Origin: Piscinibacter sp. XHJ-5
GTDB taxonomy: Bacteria > Pseudomonadota > Gammaproteobacteria > Burkholderiales > Burkholderiaceae_C
NCBI RefSeq assembly: GCF_029855045.1
Contig: NZ_CP123228.1
Span: 3,472,001-3,536,000 of the forward strand
Direction: 5' to 3'
Length of the DNA: 64,000 nucleotides
Shown: positions 9,895 through 21,546 of the stretch, piece after piece
Numbering within the stretch: position 1 is the stretch's first letter
Layout: each line of letters opens with the position of its first letter
The notes under the pieces: model-generated
Seen by the model: only the letters and a program-made list of their open reading frames with translations
Databases searched by the model: none
Told to the model about the DNA's origin: nothing
Program-made: the position numbers and the translations under genes

Positions 9895-11255
9895 GCCTCA
9901 GCCCGCACCGATTCGATCGCAGCCCGCCTTGCATCGAGGGCTTGCTCCATCTGGCGGACACGTGCAGCAGGAAAGACGAGCCTGAAACGGGAACCACGGC
10001 CGGGTTCGCTGTCGATTTCCAGCTCGCCGCCGTGGCGCTGCACCACGTGCTTGACGATCGACAGCCCAAGCCCCGTGCCTCCTGTATCGCGTGAGCGACT
10101 GCCGTCGACGCGATAGAAGCGCTCGGTGAGGCGCGGAAGGTGCTCGCGTGCGATGCCGATGCCCGAATCGTGCACCTCCAGCTCGCCCGCGCCATCAGCG
10201 CGCACCGACCAGGACACCCCGACGCGGCCGCCCGACGGTGTGTAGCGAACCGCATTGGTAACCAGATTCGCCACCGCACTCTGCAGCTCGGTCTCGGCGC
10301 CGGCGATCTGCGCCGCTTCACCACCGCTGAAGTCGAAGACATGGCGACCTGCGGACAGTGCTTCCGCATCCGCATGGACTTGCGCCAGCAGGTTCTGCAC
10401 CGGCACCCAGCGATCGGACGCCGGGCGCGGACTGCCCTCGAGCTGGGCGAGCGTCAGCAAGTCGCCGACCAGCGTCTGCATGCGCTGCGTCTGCTGCGAC
10501 ATCAGCTCCAGCACGCGGCGACGCTCGACCTCGGTGAGCGGAAGATTGCCCAGCGTCTCGATGAAACCCGTGAGCACCGTGAGAGGCGTGCGAATCTCGT
10601 GCGACACGTTGGCGACGAAGTCGCGCCGCATGGCGTCGTTGCGCTCGCGCTCGGTGATGTCCTGCGACAGCACCAGCTTCTTGCCTTCCCCGTACGGCCG
10701 CACCGCCACGGAGATGGTGCCGCGCGCCCCCGGTCCGGCGAAGGTCACCGTCTCGCCGAAGCTGTCGCCCTGCAGATAGGCGACGAACGCGGGCGCACGG
10801 ACCAGATTGGTGATGCGCTGGCGGCGATCACGCTGCGGATCCAGCCCGAAATGATCGGCGGCCACGGAGTTGCACCACTCGATCTGGTCGCTCGCGTCCA
10901 GGAGCAACACTCCGTTCGGCGACGCTTCGATGGCGGATAAAAACTGGTCCAGTCGCGCGCTTTCCGTGGCGACGTTGCGCTCGAGCGCGCGCACCGAACG
11001 CTCGACGCGGTAGCCCACCTCGCCCCAGAACCCGGTGTCGCGCGGCGCTGATCCTTCCATCTGCCCGCGCAGCCAGTTCATGAAGCGGTGGCCGCGCCAC
11101 GCATCGACGAACGCATGCGCGAGCGCAGCCGCTGCCGCCCCGAGCAAGGCGCCGATGGCCGGCCAGCTCCACGCATTTCCCACGGCCATGCCGACCAGCC
11201 CGCCGAGGATCACGGCAAGGGTCGCAGCGAGCAGGCGTGGAATCAGCCAGCCCAT
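9873..11255 (-). CDS. phoR: Phosphate regulon sensor histidine kinase PhoR
   Basis: 460-residue membrane kinase that phosphorylates PhoB when phosphate is scarce. Two hydrophobic helices at residues 5-25 and 30-48 anchor it. A linker leads to a PAS domain (about 105-205), then HisKA with FVANVSHEIRTPLT (His219), then a HATPase_c domain with NLVTNAVRY, DSGIGI and GTGLGLSI boxes. This is the usual PhoR layout, which lacks a large periplasmic sensor and senses the PstSCAB-PhoU state. Last gene of the pst-pho operon, 9 nt after phoB. The C-terminus overlaps the convergent membrane protein gene by 22 nt. Confidence 0.95.
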   Translation of the reverse strand: MGWLIPRLLAATLAVILGGLVGMAVGNAWSWPAIGALLGAAAAALAHAFVDAWRGHRFMNWLRGQMEGSAPRDTGFWGEVGYRVERSVRALERNVATESARLDQFLSAIEASPNGVLLLDASDQIEWCNSVAADHFGLDPQRDRRQRITNLVRAPAFVAYLQGDSFGETVTFAGPGARGTISVAVRPYGEGKKLVLSQDITERERNDAMRRDFVANVSHEIRTPLTVLTGFIETLGNLPLTEVERRRVLELMSQQTQRMQTLVGDLLTLAQLEGSPRPASDRWVPVQNLLAQVHADAEALSAGRHVFDFSGGEAAQIAGAETELQSAVANLVTNAVRYTPSGGRVGVSWSVRADGAGELEVHDSGIGIAREHLPRLTERFYRVDGSRSRDTGGTGLGLSIVKHVVQRHGGELEIDSEPGRGSRFRLVFPAARVRQMEQALDARRAAIESVRAEAQGAGRL

Positions 11256-11264
11256 CGCACGAAG

Positions 11265-11966
11265 TCAGCTGGAGAGGGCCTGGACCTGCTGCGTCAATCG
11301 GTAGCCGGCGCCGCGCACCGTCTCGATCATGCGCGAGCAGTTCACCGGCTCGAGCGCCTCGCGCAGGCGCTTGACATGGACGTCGACCGTGCGTTCCTCG
11401 ATGAACACGTGATCGCCCCACACCCGGTCGAGCAGTTGGGCGCGGCTGTGCACCCGCTCCGGATGCGTCATGAAGAAGTGAAGCAGGCGGAACTCGGTGG
11501 GGCCGATCCGCACCTCGCGCTCCTCGCGCGTGACCCGGCGCGTCGCCGGGTCCAGCCGAAGTGCGCCGACTTCGACGACCGTGTCCAGCGCTTCGGGCGC
11601 CTTGCGGCGCAGCACCGCTCGGATGCGGGCGAGCAGTTCGTTGGTGGAGAAAGGCTTGACGAGGTAGTCGTCGGCGCCGGCATCGAGACCCGCGATCTTG
11701 TCGGCCTCTTCAGCGCGCGCAGTCAACATGATGATCGGCAGCTCGCGCGTGCGGGTCTGACCCCTCCAGCGCTTGGCCAGCGCCAAGCCGGACTGCCCGG
11801 GCAGCATCCAGTCGAGCACGACCAGGTCCGGCAGCACCCGATCCACCTCGAACTGCGCCTGGTCGGCGGTTGCAGCGATGGTGACCTCGTAACCCGCATG
11901 TCGCAGATTGATCGAGATCAGCTCCGCAATCGCCGACTCATCTTCAACCACCAGAATACGGCTCAT
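11265..11966 (-). CDS. phoB: Phosphate regulon response regulator PhoB
   Basis: 233-residue OmpR-family regulator. The receiver domain has the acidic pocket VVED (residues 6-9) and the phosphoacceptor Asp52 in LVVLDWMLPG. The C-terminal winged helix ends with TVDVHVKRLR and TVRGAGYRL, the DNA-binding and wing segments. Phosphorylated by PhoR, it binds Pho boxes, candidates for which lie at 16544-16640. The ATG at 11966 has an AAGGAG site 7 nt upstream, which is better than the TTG one codon earlier. Gap to phoU is 12 nt. Confidence 0.97.
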   Translation of the reverse strand: MSRILVVEDESAIAELISINLRHAGYEVTIAATADQAQFEVDRVLPDLVVLDWMLPGQSGLALAKRWRGQTRTRELPIIMLTARAEEADKIAGLDAGADDYLVKPFSTNELLARIRAVLRRKAPEALDTVVEVGALRLDPATRRVTREEREVRIGPTEFRLLHFFMTHPERVHSRAQLLDRVWGDHVFIEERTVDVHVKRLREALEPVNCSRMIETVRGAGYRLTQQVQALSS

Positions 11967-11978
11967 CAATCAGCTCCT

Positions 11979-12686
11979 TCAGCGCACCATCGTCTCGATC
12001 GTCGAGACCGGGTTGTGGCGGACATCAGTTCCCTTGACGACATAGATGATGACCTCCGCCAGATTCTTCGCATGGTCGCCGACGCGCTCGATGGCCTTGG
12101 CGACGAACACGAGGTCGATGCTGGACGAGATGGTGCGCGGGTCTTCCATCATGAAGGTGATCAGCTTGCGCATCAGGCCTTCGAACTCCTGGTCGATCTG
12201 ATCGTCCTGCTTCAGCACCTCGACCGCCTTGTCGGTGTCGAGGCGGGCGAAGGCATCCAGCGCCTTGCGCAACTGCTTGATCGCGAGCTCGGACTCGAAT
12301 GCCAGGTCGCTCACCGGCAGGCGCATGCGGCTGGACACGCCGCTGTTGAGCAGGCGCTGCACGGTGCGTGCGATGCGCGCGGCCTCGTCGCCGACACGCT
12401 CCAGGTTGGCGATCGTCTTGCTGATGGCGATGAGCAGCCGAAGATCGCGCGCGGTTGGCTGGCGCCGCGCGATGATGGTGGACAAATCCCGATCGATCTC
12501 GACCTCCATCTGGTTGACCGTCTCTTCCTGCGACAGCACCTGCGAGGCGGTGTCACCGCTGAAATTGGTCAGCGCGTAGATCGCCTGCGCCACCTGCGAT
12601 TCGACCAGGCCGCCCATTTCGAGCACGCGGGTGGAAATGCCGCTCAGCTCGGCATCGAACTGCGTCGATAGATGCTTGTCGCTCAC
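11979..12686 (-). CDS. phoU: Phosphate transport regulator PhoU
   Basis: 235-residue all-helical protein of two PhoU repeats. It relays the state of the PstSCAB transporter to PhoR and represses the Pho regulon when phosphate is plentiful. The conserved start SDKHLSTQFDAEL and acidic metal-binding helices such as ERVGDEAARIA and ERVGDHAKNLAE are visible. GTG at 12686 is chosen: it gives the family N-terminus and has GGGAG 7 nt upstream. An upstream TTG at 12710 would add 8 unlikely residues. It follows pstB closely in the operon. Confidence 0.95.
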   Translation of the reverse strand: MSDKHLSTQFDAELSGISTRVLEMGGLVESQVAQAIYALTNFSGDTASQVLSQEETVNQMEVEIDRDLSTIIARRQPTARDLRLLIAISKTIANLERVGDEAARIARTVQRLLNSGVSSRMRLPVSDLAFESELAIKQLRKALDAFARLDTDKAVEVLKQDDQIDQEFEGLMRKLITFMMEDPRTISSSIDLVFVAKAIERVGDHAKNLAEVIIYVVKGTDVRHNPVSTIETMVR

Positions 12687-12711
12687 GTCAACTCTCCCTT
12701 TCAGTGCCAAC

Positions 12712-13497
12712 TCAGCCGAAACGACCGGTGATGTAGTCCTCGGTGTCCTTCTTCTTCGGCTTCATGAAGACCTCCGATGTGGGACCGAACTCGATCAGGT
12801 CGCCGAGGTACATGTACGCCGTGTAGTCGGAGGCGCGAGCCGCCTGCTGCATGTTGTGCGTCACGATGACCACGGTGTAGTCACTTTTGAGCTCGTGGAT
12901 CAGCTCCTCGATCTTGCCGGTGGAGATGGGGTCCAGCGCCGAGCAGGGCTCGTCGAGCAGCAGGACTTCGGGCTTGATGGCGATGCCGCGCGCGATGCAA
13001 AGGCGCTGCTGCTGGCCACCGGAAAGCCCGGCGCCGCTCTGGTTCAGCTTGTCCTTGACCTCGTTCCACAGCGCCGCCTTCTTCAGCGCCCATTCGACCC
13101 GCTCATCCATCTCGATGCGAGGCAGGGTCTCGAACAGGCGAACGCCGAATGCGATGTTGTCGTAGATCGACATCGGGAACGGCGTGGGCTTCTGGAAGAC
13201 CATGCCGACCTTGGCGCGAATCAGGGACACGTCCTGCTTGGACCGCAGGATGTTCTCGCCGTCCAGCAGGATCTCACCTTCGGCGCGCTGCTCGGGATAC
13301 AGCTCGAACATCCGGTTGAAGGTGCGCAGCAAGGTCGACTTGCCGCAGCCCGATGGGCCGATGAAGGCGGTGACCTTCTTCTCCGGGATGTCGAGATTGA
13401 TGCGCTTGAGGGCCTGGAATCCCCCGTAGTAGAAGTTGAGATTGCGCACCGAGATCTTGGACTTCTCGGTGATCGGGAGTTCGACTTTGGTGTCCAT
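12712..13497 (-). CDS. pstB: Phosphate ABC transporter ATP-binding protein PstB
   Basis: 261-residue ABC ATPase energising phosphate import. Walker [10 protein letters not shown] is at 47-55. The Q-loop lies in [13 protein letters not shown], signature LSGGQQQR begins at 158, and Walker [14 protein letters not shown] at 178. The [14 protein letters not shown] and [10 protein letters not shown] segments are characteristic of PstB rather than other ABC ATPases. It pairs with membrane subunits PstC and PstA encoded just upstream. Confidence 0.98.
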   Translation of the reverse strand: MDTKVELPITEKSKISVRNLNFYYGGFQALKRINLDIPEKKVTAFIGPSGCGKSTLLRTFNRMFELYPEQRAEGEILLDGENILRSKQDVSLIRAKVGMVFQKPTPFPMSIYDNIAFGVRLFETLPRIEMDERVEWALKKAALWNEVKDKLNQSGAGLSGGQQQRLCIARGIAIKPEVLLLDEPCSALDPISTGKIEELIHELKSDYTVVIVTHNMQQAARASDYTAYMYLGDLIEFGPTSEVFMKPKKKDTEDYITGRFG

Positions 13498-13510
13498 GGG
13501 TTCGACCCTT

Positions 13511-14383
13511 CTAGTGCCTCTGGCGGAACAGCACGCGCGCGAGGATGTTGAGCGCGAGCACGCCCAGCGTGATCAGGAACACGCCTGCCCAGGCGAGCTT
13601 TTGCCAGTTCTCGTACGGACTCATCGCAAACTTGAAGATGGTCACCGGCAGGCTGGCCATCGGCTCCGACAGACTCGAGGTCCAGAACTGGTTGGATAGC
13701 GCGGTGAAAAGCAGAGGTGCCGTTTCGCCGGCGATGCGCGCGAAGGCCAGCAGCACACCCGTCAGCACACCCGCGCGCGCCGCCTTCAGCGTGATGCTCG
13801 AGATCACTTTCCACTTCGGCGTGCCGAGCGCATAGGCGGCTTCGCGCAGCGAGTTGGGGATCAGCGACAGCATGTTCTCGGTCGTGCGGATCACCACCGG
13901 GATGACGATCAGTGCAAGGGCCAGCACGCCGGCGAATCCGGAGAATGTCTTCCACCGTGCAACGACGGCCGCGTAGATGAAGAGCCCGATCACAATCGAT
14001 GGCGCCGACAGCAGGATGTCGTTGATGAAGCGTGTCAGGTGTCCCAGCCAGCCCTTCTGCCCGTACTCGGCCAGATAGACACCGGCGAGCACTCCGACAG
14101 GCGTGCCGATCATCGTGGCTAGCGTCACCATCAGCAGCGATCCGAAGATGGCGTTCGCGAGGCCGCCGACATCGGCTTGTGGCGGCGGCGTCATCTCGGT
14201 GAAAACGGAGAACGTCAGCCCTCCGACGCCGAGGCGCACGGTCTCGATCAGGATCCATATCAGCCAGAACAGACCGAACGCCATCGCGATCATCGACAGC
14301 GTGAGGGCAACCGCGTTGACCAGCTTGCGGCGGCGGTGCCGGGCCAGGCGAGAGGCGTCGCTGGCGCCGAGCGATGCGTTCAT
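13511..14383 (-). CDS. pstA: Phosphate ABC transporter permease PstA
   Basis: 290-residue inner-membrane permease with about six TM helices. The binding-protein-dependent transport signature is in the C-terminal half ([19 protein letters not shown]). The ATG start overlaps the pstC stop by 4 nt (ATGA), which indicates translational coupling. It forms the phosphate channel with PstC. Confidence 0.96.
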   Translation of the reverse strand: MNASLGASDASRLARHRRRKLVNAVALTLSMIAMAFGLFWLIWILIETVRLGVGGLTFSVFTEMTPPPQADVGGLANAIFGSLLMVTLATMIGTPVGVLAGVYLAEYGQKGWLGHLTRFINDILLSAPSIVIGLFIYAAVVARWKTFSGFAGVLALALIVIPVVIRTTENMLSLIPNSLREAAYALGTPKWKVISSITLKAARAGVLTGVLLAFARIAGETAPLLFTALSNQFWTSSLSEPMASLPVTIFKFAMSPYENWQKLAWAGVFLITLGVLALNILARVLFRQRH

Positions 14384-15399
14384 GCCCGCACTCCTTCACT
14401 CTTGCGAAGCTGCGACAGCAGCACTTTCGACAGCGACAGGACCACGAAGGTGATGAAGAAGAGCACCAGGCCCAGGTAGATCAGCGAGGCCTGGTGCAAG
14501 CCTTCGTTGGCCTCGGCGAACTCGTTCGCCAGTGCCGACGTGATGCTGTTGGCAGCCTCGAACAGCGACAGGCTGCTCATCTGATTGAAGTTGCCGATGA
14601 CGAAGGTGACCGCCATCGTTTCTCCGAGCGCGCGTCCGAGCCCGAGCATGATGCCGCCGATCACGCCGGTCTTGGTGTAGGGAAGCACGACCTTGAAGAC
14701 AACCTCCCACGTCGTCGATCCCAGCCCGTACGCCGACTCCTTCAGGAGCGCAGGCGTGACCTCGAACACGTCTCGCATCACGGCGGCGATGAACGGGATG
14801 ATCATGATCGCCAGGATGATGCCCGCGGACAGGATGCCGATGCCCACCGGCGCCCCGGAAACCAGTTCCTTCAGCACCGGCGTGTTGCCAATGAGCTTCT
14901 GCAGCGGCTGCTGCACGAACTGCGACAGCACCGGGCTGAACACCAGCAGCCCCCACATGCCATAGACGATGGACGGGACGGCGGCGAGCAGCTCGATCGC
15001 CACACCGAGCGGACGGCGCAACCATTTTGGAGACAGCTCGGTCAGGAATAGCGCAATGCCGAAGCTCACCGGCACGGCGATGACCAGCGCGATGAGCGAT
15101 GTGGCCACCGTACCGAAGATCATCACCAGGCCGCCGTACCGGTCCTTGACAGGGTCCCATTCGCTGCGCCACAGGAAGCTCAGGCCATATTCCTTGATGG
15201 CGGGAGCCGCCCCGACGACCAGCGAGCCGATGATGCCCGCCAGCAGCAGAAGCGTAAGGATGGCTGCTGAATGCGCAAGGGTCGAGAACAGCGTATCTGC
15301 CCAGCGCGACGCCTTTCGCGCCGTCGGCGGCTGCCCCAGCGGATCGACGCGTTGCGCTTTGTTTGAGTCGTAGTGGGATGCGGGTAGGGTTGCGGCCAC
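14380..15399 (-). CDS. pstC: Phosphate ABC transporter permease PstC
   Basis: 339-residue permease with an N-terminal cytosolic stretch of about 35 residues and six predicted TM helices. The EAA-type loop [20 protein letters not shown] is visible. The start is GTG at 15399, with GGAG 6 nt upstream. It overlaps pstA by 4 nt and follows pstS after a 68-nt gap that contains a strong hairpin. Confidence 0.96.
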   Translation of the reverse strand: MAATLPASHYDSNKAQRVDPLGQPPTARKASRWADTLFSTLAHSAAILTLLLLAGIIGSLVVGAAPAIKEYGLSFLWRSEWDPVKDRYGGLVMIFGTVATSLIALVIAVPVSFGIALFLTELSPKWLRRPLGVAIELLAAVPSIVYGMWGLLVFSPVLSQFVQQPLQKLIGNTPVLKELVSGAPVGIGILSAGIILAIMIIPFIAAVMRDVFEVTPALLKESAYGLGSTTWEVVFKVVLPYTKTGVIGGIMLGLGRALGETMAVTFVIGNFNQMSSLSLFEAANSITSALANEFAEANEGLHQASLIYLGLVLFFITFVVLSLSKVLLSQLRKSEGVRA

Positions 15400-15419
15400 G
15401 ATGGCTCCAGACGGACTGA

Positions 15420-15448
15420 GCGGCGGGATCCTGAAGGCCTCCCGCCGC
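15420..15448 (-). promoter_or_regulatory. Intercistronic hairpin between pstS and pstC
   Basis: GCGGCGGGA at 15420-15428 is a perfect 9-bp complement of TCCCGCCGC at 15440-15448, with an 11-nt loop. It begins about 20 nt after the pstS stop and has no T run, so it is more likely an mRNA-stabilising or attenuating structure than a terminator. It would allow pstS mRNA to exceed that of the membrane components; this effect is inference. Confidence 0.5.
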
Positions 15449-15467
15449 GACTTTCACCGACTGCCGA

Positions 15468-16502
15468 TCACTTGAACGCGACGACCTTGCCTGACGCGTC
15501 CTTGATTTCGGCCCACTGCTTGCGAACGAGGTTCTTCACCGGATCCGGCAAAGACACGTACTCCAGATCGGCGGCCATGTTGTCGCCGCTGACATAGGCC
15601 CAGTCGAAGAACTTGAGCGTGCTGACAGCCTGCGCCGGCTTCTCCTGTGCCTTGTGCATCATGATGAAGGTGGCACCCGTCAACGGCCACGCATCCTTGC
15701 CCGGCTGCTCGGTGAGGACCTGGTAGAAGCTCTTCGCCCAGTCGGCGCCGGCGGCGGCGGCCTTGAAGTTTGCATCATCCGGCGACACGAAGTTGCCGTC
15801 CTTGTTCTTCAGCTGCGTGTACGTCATCTTGTTCTGCTTGACGTAGGCGTACTCCACGTAGCCGATGGAGTTCGGCAGGCGGGTGACGAAGGCGGCAACG
15901 CCTTCGTTGCCCTTGCCGCCCGCGCCAGTCGGCCAGTTGACCGCCGTGCCTTCGCCGACCTTGGCCTTCCAGTCGGCATTCACCTTTGACAAGTAGTTGG
16001 TGAAGATGAAGCTGGTGCCCGAGCCGTCGGCGCGGCGCACCACCGAGATGGCCGCGTCGGGCAGCGGCACGCCCGGATTCAACGCGGTGAGCGCCGGGTC
16101 ATTCCATTTGGCGATCTTGCCCAGATAGATGTCACCCAGCACCTGACCGGTGAGCTTGATCTGGCCGGGCTGGATGCCCTGGATGTTGACGACCGGTACC
16201 ACGCCGCCGATCACCGTCGGGAACTGCACTAGGCCGTCCTTCACCAGCTCGTCATCCTTCAGCGGCATGTCGGAGGCGCCGAAGTCGACGGTCTTCGAGC
16301 GGATCTGCTTGAGACCGGCACCCGAGCCGACGGACTGGTAGTTGACCCGCACGCCGGTGGCCTTGTGATAGGCATCCGCCCACTTCGCATACAGCGGCGC
16401 GGGAAAGGTGGCCCCGGCACCGGTGACGTCCTCCGCCAGGACAGCACCGGCGACGACGCACAGTGCGACGGCCGCGACAGGACGGATGAGAGCGAGGCGC
16501 AT
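15468..16502 (-). CDS. pstS: Periplasmic phosphate-binding protein PstS
   Basis: 344-residue precursor. A Sec signal peptide (about residues 1-22, ending AGAVLA) precedes the mature start [15 protein letters not shown]. Phosphate-binding motifs [16 protein letters not shown] and [11 protein letters not shown] are intact. The ATG at 16502 is chosen because it places the signal peptide at the N-terminus and has GAAAGG 7 nt upstream; the frame is open 54 nt further but lacks any family similarity. First gene of the pst-pho operon, preceded by Pho-box-like half-sites. Confidence 0.97.
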   Translation of the reverse strand: MRLALIRPVAAVALCVVAGAVLAEDVTGAGATFPAPLYAKWADAYHKATGVRVNYQSVGSGAGLKQIRSKTVDFGASDMPLKDDELVKDGLVQFPTVIGGVVPVVNIQGIQPGQIKLTGQVLGDIYLGKIAKWNDPALTALNPGVPLPDAAISVVRRADGSGTSFIFTNYLSKVNADWKAKVGEGTAVNWPTGAGGKGNEGVAAFVTRLPNSIGYVEYAYVKQNKMTYTQLKNKDGNFVSPDDANFKAAAAGADWAKSFYQVLTEQPGKDAWPLTGATFIMMHKAQEKPAQAVSTLKFFDWAYVSGDNMAADLEYVSLPDPVKNLVRKQWAEIKDASGKVVAFK

Positions 16503-16543
16503 GCGTGGACCTTTCAACGAGGATGTTAGATGCCCGCGACTGT

Positions 16544-16571
16544 AAGAGGCAGACATGACAGCTCGGTGACA
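16544..16571 (-). promoter_or_regulatory. Candidate Pho box for pstS
   Basis: On the minus strand TGTCAC (16571-16566) and TGTCAT (16560-16555) repeat with an 11-bp period; a third degenerate half-site CCTCTT falls in phase at 16549-16544. PhoB recognises TGTCA-type half-sites with this spacing. A -10-like TCTAAC/TAACAT follows near 16523-16530. Confidence 0.55.
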
Positions 16572-16613
16572 CCGTCGTCGGGCAGTGTGACGCCCAGGAA
16601 GGCAACATGAACG

Positions 16614-16640
16614 GTCACATCGATGTCACGGGATGGTCAT
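16614..16640 (+). promoter_or_regulatory. Candidate triple Pho box for the fasciclin gene
   Basis: GTCAC at 16614, GTCAC at 16625 and GTCAT at 16636 form three direct repeats with an exact 11-bp period. TAACCT at 16651-16656 begins 10 nt after the last repeat, the arrangement expected when PhoB replaces the -35 contact. Confidence 0.6.
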
Positions 16641-16723
16641 GGTCGGTCCCTAACCTGCCGCCGCCACGGCCGCCGGGAAAGGCGGCCCGCTTCGGTGCTC
16701 TACAACAGCAAAAGGACGACCTC

Positions 16724-17206
16724 ATGAAGATCTCTCAGCGGCTCATCGTGACAGCCGCAACCCTGGCGGCACTGGCCGGTTGTGCCACCACGCCCTCTCC
16801 GGCTACCGTCAACGAGACGACCGCCGCCAAGCCGGAGCTGTCCACCCTGAACAAGCTCGTCAAGGACGCCGGCCTGGCGGAAACGCTCGGCGCCGCCGGT
16901 CCGTACACCGTGTTTGCCCCGAGCGACGCCGCATTCATGGCGGTTCCTGCCAAGACGATGCAGGAGATGGCTTCCGACAAGGAGCTTCTGAGATCGGTGC
17001 TGAGCTACCACGTCGTGGCCAGCAAGGTCCTTTCCGCCGACGTGAAGAACGGGCCCGCGAAGACCCTGCAAGGCGGCAACATTTCGCTGTCGAAGGCCGG
17101 TAGCTTCGTGACGGTCGAAGACGCCGTCGTGACACAGGCCGACCTCCCTGCGTCGAACGGAGTGGTTCACGTCATCGACCGGGTGCTCATCCCGGCGAAG
17201 AGGTAA
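16724..17206 (+). CDS. Fasciclin (FAS1) domain lipoprotein
   Basis: 160-residue exported protein with one FAS1 domain. The N-terminus is a lipoprotein signal with the lipobox LAGC (Cys20), followed by a short linker. FAS1 hallmarks are YTVFAPSDAAF near residue 63, LLRSVLSYHVV (H2 region) and GVVHVIDRVLIP at the end. FAS1 proteins usually mediate adhesion or envelope interactions; the exact role here is unknown. The ATG at 16724 follows AAAGGAC; an in-frame ATG at 16607 would place the Pho-box repeats inside the gene and spoil the signal peptide. Divergent from pstS, with its own Pho-box-like repeats, so phosphate-starvation induction is likely. Confidence 0.85.
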   Translation: MKISQRLIVTAATLAALAGCATTPSPATVNETTAAKPELSTLNKLVKDAGLAETLGAAGPYTVFAPSDAAFMAVPAKTMQEMASDKELLRSVLSYHVVASKVLSADVKNGPAKTLQGGNISLSKAGSFVTVEDAVVTQADLPASNGVVHVIDRVLIPAKR

Positions 17207-17236
17207 GGCTGCGGGGCGTTCTGCCCGGCGGTCGGA

Positions 17237-18571
17237 TCAGGCCGCCTTGAGCGCTTCGGCCAGACGCTGTGCCGATCGCTCCGCAAGGTCGGGGTCGCGG
17301 GCTTCGACCATGACCCGTACCAGCGGCTCCGTGCCGGACGGTCGGATCAGCACACGGCCGGCGTCCCCGAGCTCGCGCTCCACCGCAGCCCGGACGTCCG
17401 GCAGGCGTGGGCTGGACTTCCAGTCCTGACCGGCCTGGAGACGCACGTTGATCAGCGTTTGCGGAAACAGCGACACGCCATGGAGCAGCTCCGGAAGGGA
17501 CCGGCCGGCTCGCGCGACGGCCTGGAGCACCTGCAGGGCACTCACGATGCCGTCGCCGGTGGTGTGCTTGTCGAGCGCCAGCAGGTGGCCCGATCCCTCG
17601 CCGCCGAGCAGCCAGCCTCGCGCCGACAGCTCCTCCAGCACATAGCGGTCGCCGACCTTCGCCCGCACGCATTCGACGCCGCGCGCCTTGAGCGCGAGCT
17701 CGACAGCCATGTTGGTCATCAGCGTGCCCACGGCGCCGGGAACGGCTTGGCCAAGCGCCAGGCGGTCGGCCACCATCACGTAGAGCAGCTCGTCGCCGTT
17801 GTACAGACGACCATCGCGGTCCACCAGCTGCAAGCGGTCGGCGTCGCCGTCCAGCGCAATACCGTAGTCGGCGCCGTGCTCCCGAACCGCCTGCACGAGG
17901 CTTGCCGGGGCCGTGGCGCCCACGCCCGCGTTGATGTTGAAGCCATCAGGCTTGCAGCCAATGCAGACCGTTTCGGCCCCGAGCTCATGGAAGACATCGG
18001 GGGCAACGTGATAGGCCGCACCGTGCGCCGCGTCGACGACGACCTTGAGACCTTTGAGGGACAGCTCGCTCGAGAAGGTGTTCTTGCAGAACTCGATGTA
18101 GCGGCCGCTGGCGTCATCGAGCCGGCGCGCGCGACCCAGGCGGGCGGAGTCGGCCCATTGCGGCGCCTCGGCCAGCGCTGCCTCCACTTCCAGCTCCCAG
18201 GCGTCGGGCAGCTTCTCGCCCTTGGCCGAGAAGAACTTGATGCCGTTGTCGCCGAACGGGTTGTGCGACGCGCTGATCACCACGCCCAGGCTCTGACGAA
18301 GCGCGCGGGTGAGGTACGCGACGCCGGGCGTCGGCAGCGGCCCCGTCAGGAGGACGTCGACCCCGGCCGAGGCGAAGCCGGCCTCGAGCGACGACTCGAT
18401 CATGTAGCCCGAGATGCGGGTGTCCTTGCCGATGAGCACGCTCGGGCGAGATTCGCTGCGCCTCAGCACCCGGCCGACGGCATGCCCCAAACGCAGCATG
18501 AAGTCCGGCGTGATCGGTTCCTGGCCGACAGTGCCCCGAATACCGTCGGTCCCGAAGTAGGTCCTGCTCAT
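17237..18571 (-). CDS. glmM: Phosphoglucosamine mutase GlmM
   Basis: 444 residues, converting glucosamine-6-phosphate to glucosamine-1-phosphate for UDP-GlcNAc, peptidoglycan and LPS. N-terminal [13 protein letters not shown] is diagnostic. The phosphoserine loop [12 protein letters not shown] gives Ser102. The metal loop DGDADR and C-terminal phosphate loop RPSGTEP are present. The start at 18571 matches the family; the frame continues far upstream only as a shadow of folP. It lies 35 nt after folP, the common folP-glmM order (downstream of ftsH). Confidence 0.98.
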   Translation of the reverse strand: MSRTYFGTDGIRGTVGQEPITPDFMLRLGHAVGRVLRRSESRPSVLIGKDTRISGYMIESSLEAGFASAGVDVLLTGPLPTPGVAYLTRALRQSLGVVISASHNPFGDNGIKFFSAKGEKLPDAWELEVEAALAEAPQWADSARLGRARRLDDASGRYIEFCKNTFSSELSLKGLKVVVDAAHGAAYHVAPDVFHELGAETVCIGCKPDGFNINAGVGATAPASLVQAVREHGADYGIALDGDADRLQLVDRDGRLYNGDELLYVMVADRLALGQAVPGAVGTLMTNMAVELALKARGVECVRAKVGDRYVLEELSARGWLLGGEGSGHLLALDKHTTGDGIVSALQVLQAVARAGRSLPELLHGVSLFPQTLINVRLQAGQDWKSSPRLPDVRAAVERELGDAGRVLIRPSGTEPLVRVMVEARDPDLAERSAQRLAEALKAA

Positions 18572-18606
18572 GTTGTCCACGGAAGTGAGGCAGCGATTGT
18601 CGGGTA

Positions 18607-19431
18607 TCAGGCGAGCCCTGCCGCCCCCCACACCTGCAGGGCTTGGACCGTGGCCGCGACGTCGTGCACGCGAACGACCCGAGCGCCCTTTTGGACAGCG
18701 GCCAGCGCTGCTGCCACGCTGGCGACCATGCGTTCCCCGGCGGGCCGGCCGGTCAGGATGCCGAGGGTCGACTTGCGCGACCACCCTACCAGCAGCGGAT
18801 ACTCGCCCAGCAATTCCTGCTGGCGCCGCAGCAGCGCCAGGTTGTGATCCACCGTCTTGCCGAAGCCGATGCCCGGGTCGAGCACGATGCGCGACGCCGC
18901 GACACCGCGGTCGCGCAGCAATTGCGCGCGCTCGGCCAGAAAGACACGGACTTCCGCGACGACGTCCCCGTAATGCGGCTGCGCCTGCATCGACTGCGGC
19001 TCGCCCTGCATGTGCATCAGGCACACACCTCCGTTCGGGTGGCCGGCAACCGTGTCCAGCGCCCCGGGCGAGCGCAGCGCGTTGATGTCGTTGACGATGT
19101 CCACGCCGAGATCGAACGCCTTGCGCATCAGCTCGGGCTTGATGGTATCGAGCGACAGCGGGTAGCCCATCGACAGCGCGCCCACCAGGACCGGCTCCAC
19201 GCGTGCCCATTCCTCATCCACGGGCACCGGACGTGCGCCCGGGCGGCTGGATTCGCCGCCGATGTCGAGGAGGTCGGCGCCATCCTTCAGCAGCTGCTCG
19301 CAGTGCGCCAGCGCCGCTGCCGCCGTGGCGTGGGCGCCCCCATCCGAAAATGAATCCGGCGTCACGTTGACGATGCCCATGACGCGGGGCCGGCTCAGGT
19401 CGATCTGGAAACGCGTGGTCTGCCAGTACAT
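18607..19431 (-). CDS. folP: Dihydropteroate synthase
   Basis: 274-residue folate-pathway enzyme joining pABA to the dihydropterin pyrophosphate; target of sulfonamides. Conserved segments are [16 protein letters not shown] (residues 17-32), [32 protein letters not shown] and GWSRKSTLG. It follows ftsH after a hairpin and precedes glmM, an order common in proteobacteria. Confidence 0.97.
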   Translation of the reverse strand: MYWQTTRFQIDLSRPRVMGIVNVTPDSFSDGGAHATAAAALAHCEQLLKDGADLLDIGGESSRPGARPVPVDEEWARVEPVLVGALSMGYPLSLDTIKPELMRKAFDLGVDIVNDINALRSPGALDTVAGHPNGGVCLMHMQGEPQSMQAQPHYGDVVAEVRVFLAERAQLLRDRGVAASRIVLDPGIGFGKTVDHNLALLRRQQELLGEYPLLVGWSRKSTLGILTGRPAGERMVASVAAALAAVQKGARVVRVHDVAATVQALQVWGAAGLA

Positions 19432-19458
19432 GGATGGTCGGGGCGTCGTCCAATGAGA

Positions 19459-19478
19459 AACGGGGCCGCAGCCCCGTT
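19459..19478 (-). terminator. Hairpin after ftsH, likely partial terminator
   Basis: AACGGGGC (19459-19466) and GCCCCGTT (19471-19478) pair perfectly around a CGCA loop. On the minus strand the stem is followed by TTTCTC, a modest U tract, so read-through into folP is possible. Confidence 0.5.
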
Positions 19479-19497
19479 CGAATGCGTGCGGCCCGGA

Positions 19498-21399
<1,902 letters not shown>

Positions 21400-21546
21400 C
21401 GCGGCTCCTTTTCCGGGTCAAAACGCTGCGCCCGACAAAAACCGCCTCGGGCTCCACGGCAGATGGGAACGATTTTATGCCAGTCAAGCCCGGGGTTTCG
21501 GGCCGCAAACACCGTGATAGGCAAGGTGTATCGGCATGTTCGCGCC

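Noticed and set aside
16607..16723. Earlier ATG for the fasciclin gene
   Set aside because: It would put the Pho-box repeats and promoter inside the coding region and place 39 residues in front of a good lipoprotein signal peptide.
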